Positions 44,154-53,715 of a stretch of DNA of 64,000 bases are shown in pieces. Location: assembly GCF_014199435.1 (NCBI RefSeq), contig NZ_JACIJP010000004.1:186001-250000 (forward strand), in the 5' to 3' direction. This stretch comes from Sphingobium subterraneum. Lineage in GTDB: Bacteria > Pseudomonadota > Alphaproteobacteria > Sphingomonadales > Sphingomonadaceae. The position numbers and the translations under genes are program-made. The stretch's first letter is position 1. Each line of letters starts with the position of its first letter. The notes beneath the pieces are model-generated. The model had not been told where the DNA came from and searched no databases. It saw only the letters and a list, made by a program, of their open reading frames with translations.

Positions 44154-45371
44154 GTGGCACACAGCGCTAAACGCACGATCAAGAACGCCGTCGTCCACCA
44201 TGACGGCGCAAGCCGCCAAGGCTTGCTGGAGCGGGCGTTCGCCTTCGCCTTCCGGGGACTGGTCTACGCCCAGATCTGGGAAGACCCGGTCGTGGACATG
44301 GAAGCGCTCGCAATTACGTCCGATTGCCATGTCGTAACGATCGCGAGCGGGGGGTGCAATGTCCTTAGCTACCTCACCGCCAATCCCCGGTGGATCACCG
44401 CTGTCGATCTCAACACGTCGCATGTCGCACTCAACAAGCTTAAGCGCGTCGCTGTTCGCCGCCTGCCCGATTACGCGGCGTTCCGGCGGTTTTTCGTCGA
44501 TGCTGATACCCCGGAAAATGTCGAGGCGTATGACATGCACATCGCTCCCTATCTCGATGCGACATCGCGTCGCTATTGGGAAGGGCGCGATCTGGTCGGC
44601 CGACGACGGATCGGCATGTTCAGGACGGGCGCTTATAAAAAGGGCCTGCTGGGCTCCTTCATTGGCGCAGCGCATCTCTGCGCGAGGCTCTACGGAATTG
44701 ATCCCTCGGCCATCCTGGCGGCGCGAACGCGGGAGGAACAGCGGGCGCTGTTCGATGCGAAACTGGCGCCCCTGTTCGATCGAAAATTTATCCGGTGGCT
44801 GACGGATCAGCCGGCTTCGCTGTTTGGTCTGGGGATCCCGCCCGCGCAGTATACGGCTCTGGCGGACGGGGGCAGCATGGCCGATGTCTTGCGCGCTCGG
44901 CTGGAGAAGCTGGCCTGTGACCACGACCTTGGGCAGAATTATTTCGCATGGCAGGCATTCGGACGCGGTTACGCAAAGAATGTGGACGCACCGTTGCCAC
45001 CCTATCTTCAGGAACGGAATTACCGGCAGGTCGTCGAACGGGCCAACCGGGTATCGGTGGTCCATGCCAACATGACGCATTGGCTGAGCGCACAGGATGA
45101 TGGAACGCTTGACCGTTACGTTCTGCTCGACGCGCAAGACTGGATGACGGATGCACAGCTCGATGCGCTGTGGCGACAGATTACGCGCACGGCGCGTTCC
45201 GGAGCACGCGTGCTGTTCCGGACAGCGGCCGGGCCCTCGCTCCTGCCGGGGCGCTTGTCCCCCGAACTGTTGGACAGGTGGGATTATCATGCGAAATCGT
45301 CGGCGGATTATACCCGTCGAGACCGGTCGTCGATCTATGGTGGCGTCCATCTCTATACATTGAAGGCCTGA
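44154..45371 (+). CDS. btaA: BtaA: SAM:diacylglycerol 3-amino-3-carboxypropyltransferase (DUF3419)
   Basis: First enzyme of betaine-lipid synthesis: moves the aminocarboxypropyl group of SAM to diacylglycerol, giving diacylglycerylhomoserine. 405 residues matching DUF3419/BtaA: FAFRGLVYAQIWEDPVVDMEAL near the start, the SAM-binding VTIASGGCNVLSYL, AVDLNTSHVALNKLK, and conserved QNYFAWQAFGRGY and LLDAQDWM later. The GTG at 44154 is chosen: GGAAGGA lies six bases upstream and it gives the usual length; the open frame further upstream runs back into the CYTH-CHAD gene. btaB starts five bases after the stop. The PHO box just upstream indicates induction by phosphate limitation. Confidence 0.92.
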   Translation: MAHSAKRTIKNAVVHHDGASRQGLLERAFAFAFRGLVYAQIWEDPVVDMEALAITSDCHVVTIASGGCNVLSYLTANPRWITAVDLNTSHVALNKLKRVAVRRLPDYAAFRRFFVDADTPENVEAYDMHIAPYLDATSRRYWEGRDLVGRRRIGMFRTGAYKKGLLGSFIGAAHLCARLYGIDPSAILAARTREEQRALFDAKLAPLFDRKFIRWLTDQPASLFGLGIPPAQYTALADGGSMADVLRARLEKLACDHDLGQNYFAWQAFGRGYAKNVDAPLPPYLQERNYRQVVERANRVSVVHANMTHWLSAQDDGTLDRYVLLDAQDWMTDAQLDALWRQITRTARSGARVLFRTAAGPSLLPGRLSPELLDRWDYHAKSSADYTRRDRSSIYGGVHLYTLKA

Positions 45372-45375
45372 TCCC

Positions 45376-46029
45376 GTGCTGCAGGCTTCGGAAGCCCATG
45401 CCCTGCGCATGGACGCCATCTATGGCGCGCAGCGGCATATCTACGACGCGACCCGCAAATATTATCTGCTCGGCCGCGACAGGCTGCTTGGCACTCTTCG
45501 CCCAGGGCACGGACAGGCGGTGCTTGAGATCGGTTGCGGCACCGGACGCAATCTGGCCGCCGCGGGCAAGGCCTATCCGACTGCTCGTCTTCACGGACTG
45601 GATATTTCGGCAGCGATGCTGACGTCGGCGTCAGCCAAGTTGGCACGGGCCGGGCTCGCGAACCGGTGCCGTCTGGCCAGAGCCGACGCCGTCGGCTTTC
45701 ATCCTAAAACATTATTTGGCATTTCCCACTTCGACCGCATTTTTCTGTCCTATACGCTCTCGATGATCCCCGACTGGCAGGCAGCGGTCGCTGCCGGTCT
45801 TGACGCGCTCGCTCCGGGCGGCGAGCTTCACATCGTTGATTTCGGCGATCAGGCGGATCTCCCCGACTGGTTTGGGAAAATGCTGGTCACCTGGTTGCGC
45901 AAGTTCGAGGTCACGCCCCGCACAGACCTGCTCTACCATTGCGAGACGCTGGCGCGCGATCGCGGCATGCTCTGCACAAGCAAGCGATTGTTTGGCGGCT
46001 ATGCGTGGAGCGTGGTCATCCGGGCCTGA
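45376..46029 (+). CDS. btaB: BtaB-like SAM methyltransferase (betaine-lipid N-methylation)
   Basis: Class I SAM-dependent methyltransferase of 217 residues with motif I VLEIGCGTG at 49-57 and post-I GLDISAAML near 72. In the betaine-lipid pathway BtaB trimethylates diacylglycerylhomoserine to DGTS, a phosphorus-free stand-in for phosphatidylcholine. YGAQRHIYDATRKYYLLGRD at 16-35 is typical of BtaB. It starts with GTG (AAGG nine bases upstream), five bases after btaA; an ATG at 45409 is an alternative. The family is broad, but position behind btaA makes the role secure. Confidence 0.88.
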   Translation: MLQASEAHALRMDAIYGAQRHIYDATRKYYLLGRDRLLGTLRPGHGQAVLEIGCGTGRNLAAAGKAYPTARLHGLDISAAMLTSASAKLARAGLANRCRLARADAVGFHPKTLFGISHFDRIFLSYTLSMIPDWQAAVAAGLDALAPGGELHIVDFGDQADLPDWFGKMLVTWLRKFEVTPRTDLLYHCETLARDRGMLCTSKRLFGGYAWSVVIRA

Positions 46030-46405
46030 CCGTCCAAGCGCTACAAGCTAAGCATCAACGCCGCCACCGGCAATATGAGGATCAGGTGAAGCCTATCATC
46101 AGCGCGGGCTGCGCCGCCGTTGATGCCGGAGCCCAGACCCTGATCGTCTCGCGCGCCGCGGGAGGCGCAGCGATACTGCTCGTTCCGGCCAAAGCTCCAG
46201 CATGAGAGCAAGTGCGTCGGCCGACAGGCGAACCGCCCGTTGGATCATGCATGCCCTGTCCCGCTGACGCGCATGGCCCACTACGCCACAGTTAGGTCGG
46301 AAACGCAAATTGCGCTCAGCATATCGTGTCAGGGCTTTGCTTTGATGGTTGCGCGCACAAGATGTAGTCCTTCATCGTATGGAGCTACAAGGAAGGGAAA
46401 AAACA
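46030..46405. other. Intergenic region between btaB and the GST gene
   Basis: 376 bases of coding-like GC composition but with no recognisable protein, RNA or repeat. It may contain decayed sequence; nothing can be named. Confidence 0.4.
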
Positions 46406-47050
46406 ATGAGCGAATTGATCATATGGACCTACGACTGGGTGCCTAAGGGTCCACGCGGCTTCGTGCGCGACCTACGGCTGAGATGGGCCTGTGAGGAAGC
46501 CGGCCTTGCCTACAGCGTGCGTTCGGTCCCTTTCGACGGACGTGAAACCAATCACCTGTCGCGCCAGCCGTTTGGCCAGGTGCCGTATCTTGATGATGGC
46601 GAACTGAAGATATTTGAGAGCGGTGCGGGTCTGCTCCATCTGGCCCGCAAAAGCGAAAAGCTGATGCCGAGCGATCCCGTCGGCGAAGCGGAAACGGTTC
46701 AATGGATGATAGCCGCTCTGAACTCGGTTGAGATGGTCACGGTCCCTTGGTGGTTCCTCGGATTATCGGGCACGAACGACAATGGTCTTGAAGGCTGGGC
46801 AGAAAGCCGCCTCAATCATCTCGAGGCAGTCCTAAGGGATAGGGAGTGGCTGGCAGCCGATCGCTTCACGGCTGCTGATCTTCTAATGGCAGATATCCTT
46901 CGCATCCCGAAGGTTCGCTCGTACGGTGATCGACCCGCAACCGAGACCTATCTGGCCCGCGTAATGGACCGCCCGTCGTTCAAGAAAGCCTACGCAGATC
47001 AACTGGCGCACTTTGCAGCGGCCGATGAAAGCAGATCGCCTGATGGCTGA
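46406..47050 (+). CDS. Glutathione S-transferase family protein
   Basis: A 214-residue GST-fold protein. The thioredoxin-like N-terminal domain (LIIWTYDWVPKGPRGFVRDLRLRWACEEAG) has the glutathione-binding QVPYLDDGELKIFES near 55-70; the helical C-terminal domain has the N-capping ADRFTAADLLMADI near 155. No Cys or Ser sits at the usual catalytic turn near residue 10, so the class is unclear. AAGGAAGGG upstream supports the ATG. It is monocistronic. Confidence 0.85.
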   Translation: MSELIIWTYDWVPKGPRGFVRDLRLRWACEEAGLAYSVRSVPFDGRETNHLSRQPFGQVPYLDDGELKIFESGAGLLHLARKSEKLMPSDPVGEAETVQWMIAALNSVEMVTVPWWFLGLSGTNDNGLEGWAESRLNHLEAVLRDREWLAADRFTAADLLMADILRIPKVRSYGDRPATETYLARVMDRPSFKKAYADQLAHFAAADESRSPDG

Positions 47051-47434
47051 CCTTAGAGAAAAGTCCTTAGGCTCATGATCATTAACACATGTCCAGGAAC
47101 ATCAACATCGCGGTCATCACGTCTGCCAGGCATTATTTCCGACAGCTGCCATCAGCTGCCATTCGTTCATGGGAGGGGCAGCGCTACGAACGGACTGCGA
47201 TATCAGGTGTGCTGAGATAAGGTCACAGAGAATTTCCGGGCGTGGTTGACCGATACCCACAGAAGGGCGCGACTTTGCGAGCTAGCAATAGACAAGGAGA
47301 CTCTGGACCAGATATCCTAAAAGCAAAGCACAGCTCTCTAGCATAGCACCTTAATGTAGCCTCAAGGTCAAAAGCTTTTTGTATCTGCAGGTGTCGACGG
47401 TGGGCCGTTCGCGGCTTTGTTGCGTTGGAGCGGG
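47051..47434. other. Intergenic region with a short tandem duplication
   Basis: 384 bases with no gene. CAGCTGCCAT is repeated in tandem at 47143-47152 and 47153-47162. AT-rich toward the antiporter gene. Confidence 0.5.
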
Positions 47435-48748
47435 GTGCAACCTTCTTCCTACAGCCCCGACCCATATATTTTGCTGTTGACGGGAGCAGGTCTGCTGATC
47501 GCTCTTGTCGCCTGGCTGCCGCTTGCCCTGAAGCGGCTGCCCCTGTCCCTGCCCATCGTCTGCATGGGGCTGGGTGCCGCGATTTTCTCGCTGCCTGTCG
47601 TCACGCTCCGTCCTCTGCCACTCGATTTCCCGCAAATCACAGAACGTTTTACCGAGTTCGTCGTGATTATCGCGTTGATGGGCGCTGGCTTAAAGCTGGA
47701 TCGCCCTTTCAGTTGGCGGAAGTGGGGCGTTACCTGGCGGCTTCTGGCTGTCACGATGCCGCTCGGGATCGTTGCGATTACTCTGTTGGGCACCGGCCTG
47801 TTGGGGCTGTCCTGGGTGGCGGCGCTCTTGCTCGCGGCAAGCTTAGCGCCGACCGATCCGGTACTGGCGGCCGACATCCAGGTCGGACCTCCCAAAACCG
47901 GCGAGGAGGACGAGGTTCGCTTCGGGCTCACATCCGAGGCAGGCCTGAACGACGGCTTTGCCTTCCCGTTCGTGCATCTTGCGATCGCTCTCGGCTTGGC
48001 GGCTACCACCGGTGAGCCATGGGCCAGGCAGTGGCTGCTTCACAATGTCGTGTGGGAGATCGGGGCGGGCGTGATCGGCGGCTGGCTTATTGGCCGACTG
48101 TTTGGTTGGTTGACGTTCCATGTCCCTGCCGACACGAAGCTTTCCAAAACGGGAGACGGTCTCATTGCGATCTCTGCCACCTTCTTGTCCTATGGCGTGA
48201 CCGAACTGATCCAGGCCTACGGTTTCCTTGCTGTTTTCGTTACCGCATTGACATTACGTCGATCGCATCGCGATCATGAATTCAACCGACAAATGCACGA
48301 CATCACGGAACAGGTCGAACGCCTGGCAATGATGGTCCTGCTGCTGCTGTTCGGTGGGGCACTGGTCAGCGGTTTATTGGGACCGCTGGAAGCTATGGAC
48401 GTGGTAGGAGCAGCGATCATCCTGCTTATCATCCGGCCACTGAGCGGAATGATTGCTCTGGCCGGGTTCAAGGCCGACCTGTCGGAGAAGATGACGCTAG
48501 CCTTTTTCGGTATCCGGGGTGTGGGCTCGTTCTACTATCTCGCTTATGGCCTCAACCATATGCAAACGCCCGTAGGCGAGCGCCTATGGGCAATCGTCGG
48601 TCTTGTGGCACTGCTCTCCATCCTGCTTCACGGCCTCACCGTGACGCCGGTCATGCGGCAGCTCGACAGGCTCCAGGGTCGAGATCCAGACGCCGAAGAT
48701 GCGACGGCGTCCCCCGGTCCACAGGAACCAGCCTCGCACATGCGCTGA
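47435..48748 (+). CDS. Cation:proton antiporter (NhaP/CPA1 type)
   Basis: Inner-membrane antiporter of about 437 residues and 11-13 helices. CPA1-type features include the unwound-helix region LAASLAPTDPVLAADIQVG near 135 and the acidic pair in LTSEAGLNDGFAFPFV near 175, which carries the ion-binding Asp. Sodium or potassium is exchanged for protons. The start is uncertain: a GTG at 47435 has GGAG four bases upstream, and a TTG at 47417 would add six residues. A short charged tail ends the protein. Confidence 0.85.
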   Translation: MQPSSYSPDPYILLLTGAGLLIALVAWLPLALKRLPLSLPIVCMGLGAAIFSLPVVTLRPLPLDFPQITERFTEFVVIIALMGAGLKLDRPFSWRKWGVTWRLLAVTMPLGIVAITLLGTGLLGLSWVAALLLAASLAPTDPVLAADIQVGPPKTGEEDEVRFGLTSEAGLNDGFAFPFVHLAIALGLAATTGEPWARQWLLHNVVWEIGAGVIGGWLIGRLFGWLTFHVPADTKLSKTGDGLIAISATFLSYGVTELIQAYGFLAVFVTALTLRRSHRDHEFNRQMHDITEQVERLAMMVLLLLFGGALVSGLLGPLEAMDVVGAAIILLIIRPLSGMIALAGFKADLSEKMTLAFFGIRGVGSFYYLAYGLNHMQTPVGERLWAIVGLVALLSILLHGLTVTPVMRQLDRLQGRDPDAEDATASPGPQEPASHMR

Positions 48749-48786
48749 ACGCGTTCTCGCACCCCCGCGCGGATCGCGGCGTTCGT

Positions 48787-48807
48787 TCAATTGCTGCCCT
48801 TCATTGC
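48787..48807 (+). repeat. Left copy of a 21-bp imperfect direct repeat flanking the phoX-virB block
   Basis: TCAATT-G-CTGCC-C-TTCATTGC. It matches the copy at 59609-59629 at 19 of 21 positions in the same orientation. It could be an attachment-site remnant or a member of a dispersed intergenic repeat family. Confidence 0.45.
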
Positions 48808-48992
48808 GGTTGATACGTAGTCTGGCAGCTGCCGTACATAAGTCAAATAGTCCAATAATGTTATCTTGATGAAGCTGCGGCAATGCGGGCTTGGCCTGAG
48901 AAGCGATTGATAATCCGTCCTGACGGATACTGCCATCCTGGTATCATTCTCGAACATCTCTCGACCCGATCTAACCTATAAACGCGGTGGGC

Positions 48993-49015
48993 CGGAGTGG
49001 CGTTGTGCCACTCCG
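48993..49015. terminator. Hairpin after phoX
   Basis: CGGAGTGGC and GCCACTCCG form a perfect 9-bp stem with a five-base loop, about 20 bases after the phoX stop on the minus strand. There is no T tract. Confidence 0.5.
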
Positions 49016-49035
49016 ACGTCGCTAAGCCAGCTGTA

Positions 49036-51513
49036 TCAGAGGGCGACAACCCCGCCGTCGTTCTTCGTGATGACGACCGTTGCCGAGCGTGGGCGGCCGC
49101 TGGCGGTACCCGATTGGCTCGCAGGCCAGTTACTGGTGATCGTGGAAGACGTGCCGTTCTCGCCGGGATGCTGGATATTGACAAAGATCGTACGGCCATC
49201 GGGCGTTGTATCGACACCGGTGATCTCGCATTCCTTCGGGCCGACGAGGAAACGACGCAGATTGGTGCCCGGTGCCGCACCAACGCGGGTGGCCTGCGTG
49301 GCGGTCGCACCGGATTGATCCTGATTGGTGATAGTCCGTGTCCCGCCGTCGCCCACGGTGCCCGGTATCGCGGCCAGCATCATGCAGTTGGTGACATCGG
49401 TATAGGCACCGTCGTCGGTCTGGATCCACAGTACCGGCTTGACCAAGCCGCTGGCATTAGTCGAGCGGCCGAACCACAACCCATCGGGGCTGGAGAAGTC
49501 GTTCGTCGCATCCAGTGCGGAGATGTTGACGTTGGTGGGGTTGAGGTCCGCACCCGCGCCGAAGGCATAGATGTCCCATGCGAATGCCAATGCTTCCGAT
49601 GTGTCGCCTGTCTCGCGCAGACGGATGATATGGCCATTGGGATTGCCAAACTGGTTCGAGGATCCCTTGGGATCGTTATAGTGTCGCGGGTTGGCGGCAT
49701 CGGTTGCGTTGAGCGGCCGGGACGCGGCGTTGGTGTTGGTGAGCGTCAGATAGACTTCGCCGGTTACCGGGTTGATGGCGGTCCATTCGGGCCGGTCCAT
49801 CTTGGTCGCGCCCACCACGTCGGCGGCGATACGGGCGTTGACGAGCACGTCCGCCTGATCCGCGAAAGGATAGGTCGTGTTGCTGCTGGTCAGCGCGCCC
49901 TGCCCGAACACGAGCGGGAGCCATTGGCCGCTGCCGTCTGCATTGAACTTTGCGACATAGAGCGTGCCGGTATCCAGATATTTGTCCCCCACCGCGAGCC
50001 GGTCCGTGCGGCTGGCATCAGCTGCGTCCCACGCCGCGGCGGAGATGAACTTGTAAAGATATTCGTTCCGCGAATCGTCGCCCATGTAGAAGGCGGGCTT
50101 GACACCAGCGACAAAGCGTGAGGGCCAGCATCCTTCGTGCCCCATGCGGCCCAGCGCTGTGCGCTTACGCGGTGTGGACGCGGGATCATAGGGGTCAATC
50201 TCGACCACCCAACCGAACTGGTTGGGCTCGTTGCGAAAATCGCCGGTGCCGTCCGCGGCCTTGGTGGCGTCGACGCTGGCGTTCCAGCGCGAGAAAAGCG
50301 TGGAGGCGGTCGAGGGCACTACTGTCGCCCAGCCGTAATTGCCGCTGCTGCTCGTCACGCCATAGCGGGTGAGAGAGGTGATTGATTTGGGGTTGATGCC
50401 CCCGGCGGCCAAGCGGGCCGGGTTGTCGGTTCCGGTTGGCCGCCGGAAATAGCCCGCCCAGTTTTCTTCGCAGGTGAGGTAGGTGCCCCAGAAGGTGTGG
50501 CCGACCGCACAGTTGTTGATCGTCCCGCGACCCTGCGTGCCGTCCGTAGAAAAGGCCGTCTTCATCAGCGCGCTGCCCCGGGCCGGTCCGTTGATCGCCA
50601 CAGCCGTGTTGGGCGTGATGCGGCGGTTAAGGCTGGAGTTCTGCGCATAGCTCCATGCTCCGCCTGCTGCCTGCGTGACTTCCACGATGCTGACGCCATG
50701 GGCCTCGATCTCCTTGATCGCTTCGGCCTCCGGGCGAACGCCGCCGGTGCTGGTCGGGCCATTGGGGTGGAGATAGACTTGCGTGATATTCTCGTGGTTC
50801 ATGACGAGAACGCCGCGCGTGTTGCTGGCGTCGTCACGCGTGGTGCCGGTGGCGGCCAAGCCAAAGAAGTACATGCCGTCATGATGATCGCCTGCGCGCT
50901 TGGCGAAGTCCGTGTCGCTACCATCATTGGCGTAAGCGGCCGTACCGGCCGCAATCGGATCACCCAAGCGATAAAGCACGCTGACGGTGTAACCCGTCGG
51001 TACGGTGACGACGTCGTTGAGGTTTTTGGGCACGGCGGTGAAACCGAGGGTCGCCGGGCTGACCGTCACGGTCGTTTCGGCGGACGTCGCCTTGCCCTTG
51101 TCGTCGGTTGCCGTGAAGCGGAATTTCAGGTCCGTCGCAGCGCTGACGCTGGGGGCGAGGAAGGTCGCGCTGTTGGTGGTGGCACCGGTCAGTGTGACCG
51201 TAGGGCCGGAAAGCTGGGTCCAGCTGACGTTTGAAACCGCCTTGTCGTCGGTTGCGGTACCCGCCAGCGTCACTACCCGGCCAGAGTTGGCGGTGCCGTT
51301 CTGTCCGGCGTTGACCACGGGTGCCGCATTGTCATCCCCGCAGGCCGACAGCATCGTCGTGCCGAACAGCGCGAGGGCGGTGGCGGACAGGCCGCCCATC
51401 AGCGTCTGGCGACGGGAATAGCGCTCGTCCACGATATGGGAGAGCATCGGATTGGCCGAGTGGTTGGTGTCGATGTCGCCGTCGCTGTAGCCAAATTCAA
51501 CCGGAGTGGTCAT
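49036..51513 (-). CDS. phoX: PhoX-family alkaline phosphatase with PKD-like N-terminal insert
   Basis: Calcium/iron-dependent secreted phosphatase (DUF839), 825 residues. A twin-arginine signal, RRQTLMGGLSATALALFG near residue 34, ends near a Cys (MLSACG). A PKD/Ig-like domain (about 65-150, VTLAGTATDDKAVSNVSWTQL) follows, not found in standard PhoX. The phosphatase core shows VLVMNHENIT, YLTCEENWAGYF, AFYMGDDSRNEYLYKF, FSSPDGLWFGR and FVNIQHPGE, all PhoX hallmarks. It lies 97 bases downstream of virB11 on the same strand. I found no convincing PHO box upstream, so read-through from the virB operon or another signal is possible. Confidence 0.9.
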   Translation of the reverse strand: MTTPVEFGYSDGDIDTNHSANPMLSHIVDERYSRRQTLMGGLSATALALFGTTMLSACGDDNAAPVVNAGQNGTANSGRVVTLAGTATDDKAVSNVSWTQLSGPTVTLTGATTNSATFLAPSVSAATDLKFRFTATDDKGKATSAETTVTVSPATLGFTAVPKNLNDVVTVPTGYTVSVLYRLGDPIAAGTAAYANDGSDTDFAKRAGDHHDGMYFFGLAATGTTRDDASNTRGVLVMNHENITQVYLHPNGPTSTGGVRPEAEAIKEIEAHGVSIVEVTQAAGGAWSYAQNSSLNRRITPNTAVAINGPARGSALMKTAFSTDGTQGRGTINNCAVGHTFWGTYLTCEENWAGYFRRPTGTDNPARLAAGGINPKSITSLTRYGVTSSSGNYGWATVVPSTASTLFSRWNASVDATKAADGTGDFRNEPNQFGWVVEIDPYDPASTPRKRTALGRMGHEGCWPSRFVAGVKPAFYMGDDSRNEYLYKFISAAAWDAADASRTDRLAVGDKYLDTGTLYVAKFNADGSGQWLPLVFGQGALTSSNTTYPFADQADVLVNARIAADVVGATKMDRPEWTAINPVTGEVYLTLTNTNAASRPLNATDAANPRHYNDPKGSSNQFGNPNGHIIRLRETGDTSEALAFAWDIYAFGAGADLNPTNVNISALDATNDFSSPDGLWFGRSTNASGLVKPVLWIQTDDGAYTDVTNCMMLAAIPGTVGDGGTRTITNQDQSGATATQATRVGAAPGTNLRRFLVGPKECEITGVDTTPDGRTIFVNIQHPGENGTSSTITSNWPASQSGTASGRPRSATVVITKNDGGVVAL

Positions 51514-51610
51514 GGGAGAATCCTCTGTTGGAAAACAGATGTTGGGCTAGCTGGGGAATGCGTCACTTTCGTTCCAGAGGCTTTGCGATTCCATGACAAT
51601 GCACAGCTAA

Positions 51611-52624
51611 TCAGGTCAGCAAGCCTTTCGACCATGCGATCGCGGAAATGCCCCGCTTGCCTCCAGTCCGGTCAAGCTGCACAACGATGTCGATCACGCT
51701 CGCCGCATAGTCCAGCGTTTCAGCACGGCTGAGGCCGATACCTGTCTGCATCGCCATCAGCGCAAGTTGCTCCAACGCGCCGCGCGGACTGTTCGCATGA
51801 AGGGTGGAAAAGGAGCCGGGATGGCCTGTGTTGATCGCGCGAAGGAACGCGATCGTCTCCAGCCCGCGCAGCTCCCCCAGCACGATGCGGTCGGGGCGAA
51901 GGCGCAGCGCTGCCTGTAACAAATCGTTGGCGGAGACCTTCGCCTCACCCAATTCACCCTTCACCGCGATCAGGCCGACGCCATTCTCGCCAGGCAGCTT
52001 AAGCTCGGCCGTATCCTCCACCAGCACGACGCGTTCACCAGCCGGAATTTCGCGCAGCATCGCGTTAAGAAAGGTGGTCTTGCCCGTCGATGTGCCACCG
52101 GAAATGAGGATCGTTTTTCGCCGCGCGATCGCGTCGCGCAAAAAAGCGATAGGTTGTGCGTGCATATCGGGCATCGGCGCCTCGGACCGTGTCACGATCG
52201 GCCCCGCATCGTATGCGTCGAGCGGCAGGTCGAGCAGCCGGTGGCGGCGAATGGCAAGAGCCCAGTGCGCACGGGTGGCAGGGGGACCAACAAGCTGGAT
52301 GCGCCCGCCCCCTACGCCGTCCGCATCGGGCAGGGTCGCAGCAAGCAGTGGATGCTCACGGTTGATGCCTTGATGGCTAGTGCGCGCCACCTGTTCGGCA
52401 AGGCGCTGGAGCAGAACGTCATCCACTTGCGGCATGGCGATGCGCTGCATGCCGGGGTGCAGCGCATCCTCGATCCATAACTCACCAGGGCGGTTGATGA
52501 GGATTTCCGTTACGCTTTCTCGTTCCAGCCACGGTCGGAAGGGCGCGAGATAGGCGTCGAGATAGACGCTGCGTGGCGAAGGTATGGAGGCTGGCCCGCC
52601 AAGCGTGAGGACCGCACCGCTCAT
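51611..52624 (-). CDS. virB11: VirB11-type secretion ATPase
   Basis: Hexameric traffic ATPase of the type IV secretion system, 337 residues. N-terminal domain (INRPGELWIEDALHPGMQRI), then the RecA-like domain with Walker A ISGGTSTGKTTFLNAML near 168, the Asp box LVEDTAEL, Walker B LRPDRIVLGELRGLE and the His box TGHPGSFSTLHANS. It powers pilus assembly or substrate transfer together with VirB4. Its ATG overlaps the virB10 stop (ATGA). It is the last vir gene of the operon. Confidence 0.95.
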   Translation of the reverse strand: MSGAVLTLGGPASIPSPRSVYLDAYLAPFRPWLERESVTEILINRPGELWIEDALHPGMQRIAMPQVDDVLLQRLAEQVARTSHQGINREHPLLAATLPDADGVGGGRIQLVGPPATRAHWALAIRRHRLLDLPLDAYDAGPIVTRSEAPMPDMHAQPIAFLRDAIARRKTILISGGTSTGKTTFLNAMLREIPAGERVVLVEDTAELKLPGENGVGLIAVKGELGEAKVSANDLLQAALRLRPDRIVLGELRGLETIAFLRAINTGHPGSFSTLHANSPRGALEQLALMAMQTGIGLSRAETLDYAASVIDIVVQLDRTGGKRGISAIAWSKGLLT

Positions 52625-53712
52625 TCCGTCGCAACTTTGGAAAAATCAAGATCGCGGGCGGTGAACACCCGAACCGGTTCGCCCTGACGCACCCTGACGG
52701 TCGGACCGATCTGCCCGGTCTGTCCGATCGCTGCCGCCGCGGCGGACTGCCCGCCACCGCCGACCACAACGCTGGGCACCCCACCAGCGATCGTCGACAG
52801 GCCGCTGATCACGGACAGCAGCATGGCCGATCCGAAGCGCTCGAAGAAATGGCTGTTGACCTTACCGGCCAGTCCCGTCTCGCCGGAAAAGCCGGTGGCG
52901 GGCGACGCAATGTTCACGGACACCCCGTCCGGCCGGATCAAGCGGGTCCAGACGACATAAGCGCGCTTCTGTCCGCCCTGCAGGCCGCTCTTATACTGGC
53001 CGATCAGGCGGGACGAGCGCGGCACCAGCACACGGCTTCCATCGAAACTGCGCACATCGGCGCTGACGACCGCGCGCGCATAGCCGGGGACGTCGGTGTC
53101 GATGGCAGTCTCCAGCACGGCGGGGATGAGCGTGCCCTGCGCCACGGTTGTCTTGGGATCGATATTGGCCGCTGCGGTGGCCTTGCCTCCGCCCACGCCG
53201 CCGATGCGGCTTGCGAACTCATCGTTGGGCGTCCCCCCTGCCGGGTTCCCGCCTGCGGGGGAGGCGAGAGCGGGTGCCGCCGCCTCCGGCATGGCGCTCG
53301 CGTCGAACACGATCGTCGGATTAGCATAGGAGTTCGCCGCTGGTGCGGGGACGGGCGCTTGCGACAATACCGGCTGCGGGGGAGGAGCGGCCGGTGCTGG
53401 GGCCGGGACGGCGTTCGGCATCGGCTGTGGCGCGGGCGGTGTGACGGGGGCCGGAACCTGCGCGCCCTGCGGCGAGGGGGATGCGTCCCCCTCGCCGGTG
53501 CGCACACTGTTCATTGTCCAAAGCGTCACCGCGCCAAGCATCGCGACGAATGCAACGCCCGCCGCCAGCCCGATCCCCTCCCGGCCGCGCCTCTGCTGGC
53601 TGACGCTTGGCAGGACCCGACGCGTCGCCAGGTCGATAACATCCGCGCTTTCGCGGGGATCACTATCGGCGTCCCGATCCGGACGGAGGGCGAGATTTTC
53701 CTGCATACGCAT
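52621..53712 (-). CDS. virB10: VirB10-type core-complex protein
   Basis: Spans the envelope in type IV secretion systems, linking inner-membrane energy to the outer-membrane pore. 363 residues: a cytoplasmic tail, one helix (GIGLAAGVAFVAMLGAVTLW near 47), a long proline-rich periplasmic linker (about 78-130), and the TrbI/VirB10 beta-barrel domain (QGTLIPAVLETAIDTDVPGYARAVVS, RLIGQYKSGLQGGQKRAYVVW) with the antenna region near 300-315. The proline linker is typical. It overlaps virB11 and starts three bases after the virB9 stop. Confidence 0.95.
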   Translation of the reverse strand: MRMQENLALRPDRDADSDPRESADVIDLATRRVLPSVSQQRRGREGIGLAAGVAFVAMLGAVTLWTMNSVRTGEGDASPSPQGAQVPAPVTPPAPQPMPNAVPAPAPAAPPPQPVLSQAPVPAPAANSYANPTIVFDASAMPEAAAPALASPAGGNPAGGTPNDEFASRIGGVGGGKATAAANIDPKTTVAQGTLIPAVLETAIDTDVPGYARAVVSADVRSFDGSRVLVPRSSRLIGQYKSGLQGGQKRAYVVWTRLIRPDGVSVNIASPATGFSGETGLAGKVNSHFFERFGSAMLLSVISGLSTIAGGVPSVVVGGGGQSAAAAAIGQTGQIGPTVRVRQGEPVRVFTARDLDFSKVATE

Positions 53713-53715
53713 ACG

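Noticed and set aside
51514..51610. Possible PHO box upstream of phoX
   Set aside because: A single TTGTCAT is present on the minus strand without a second half at the proper distance.
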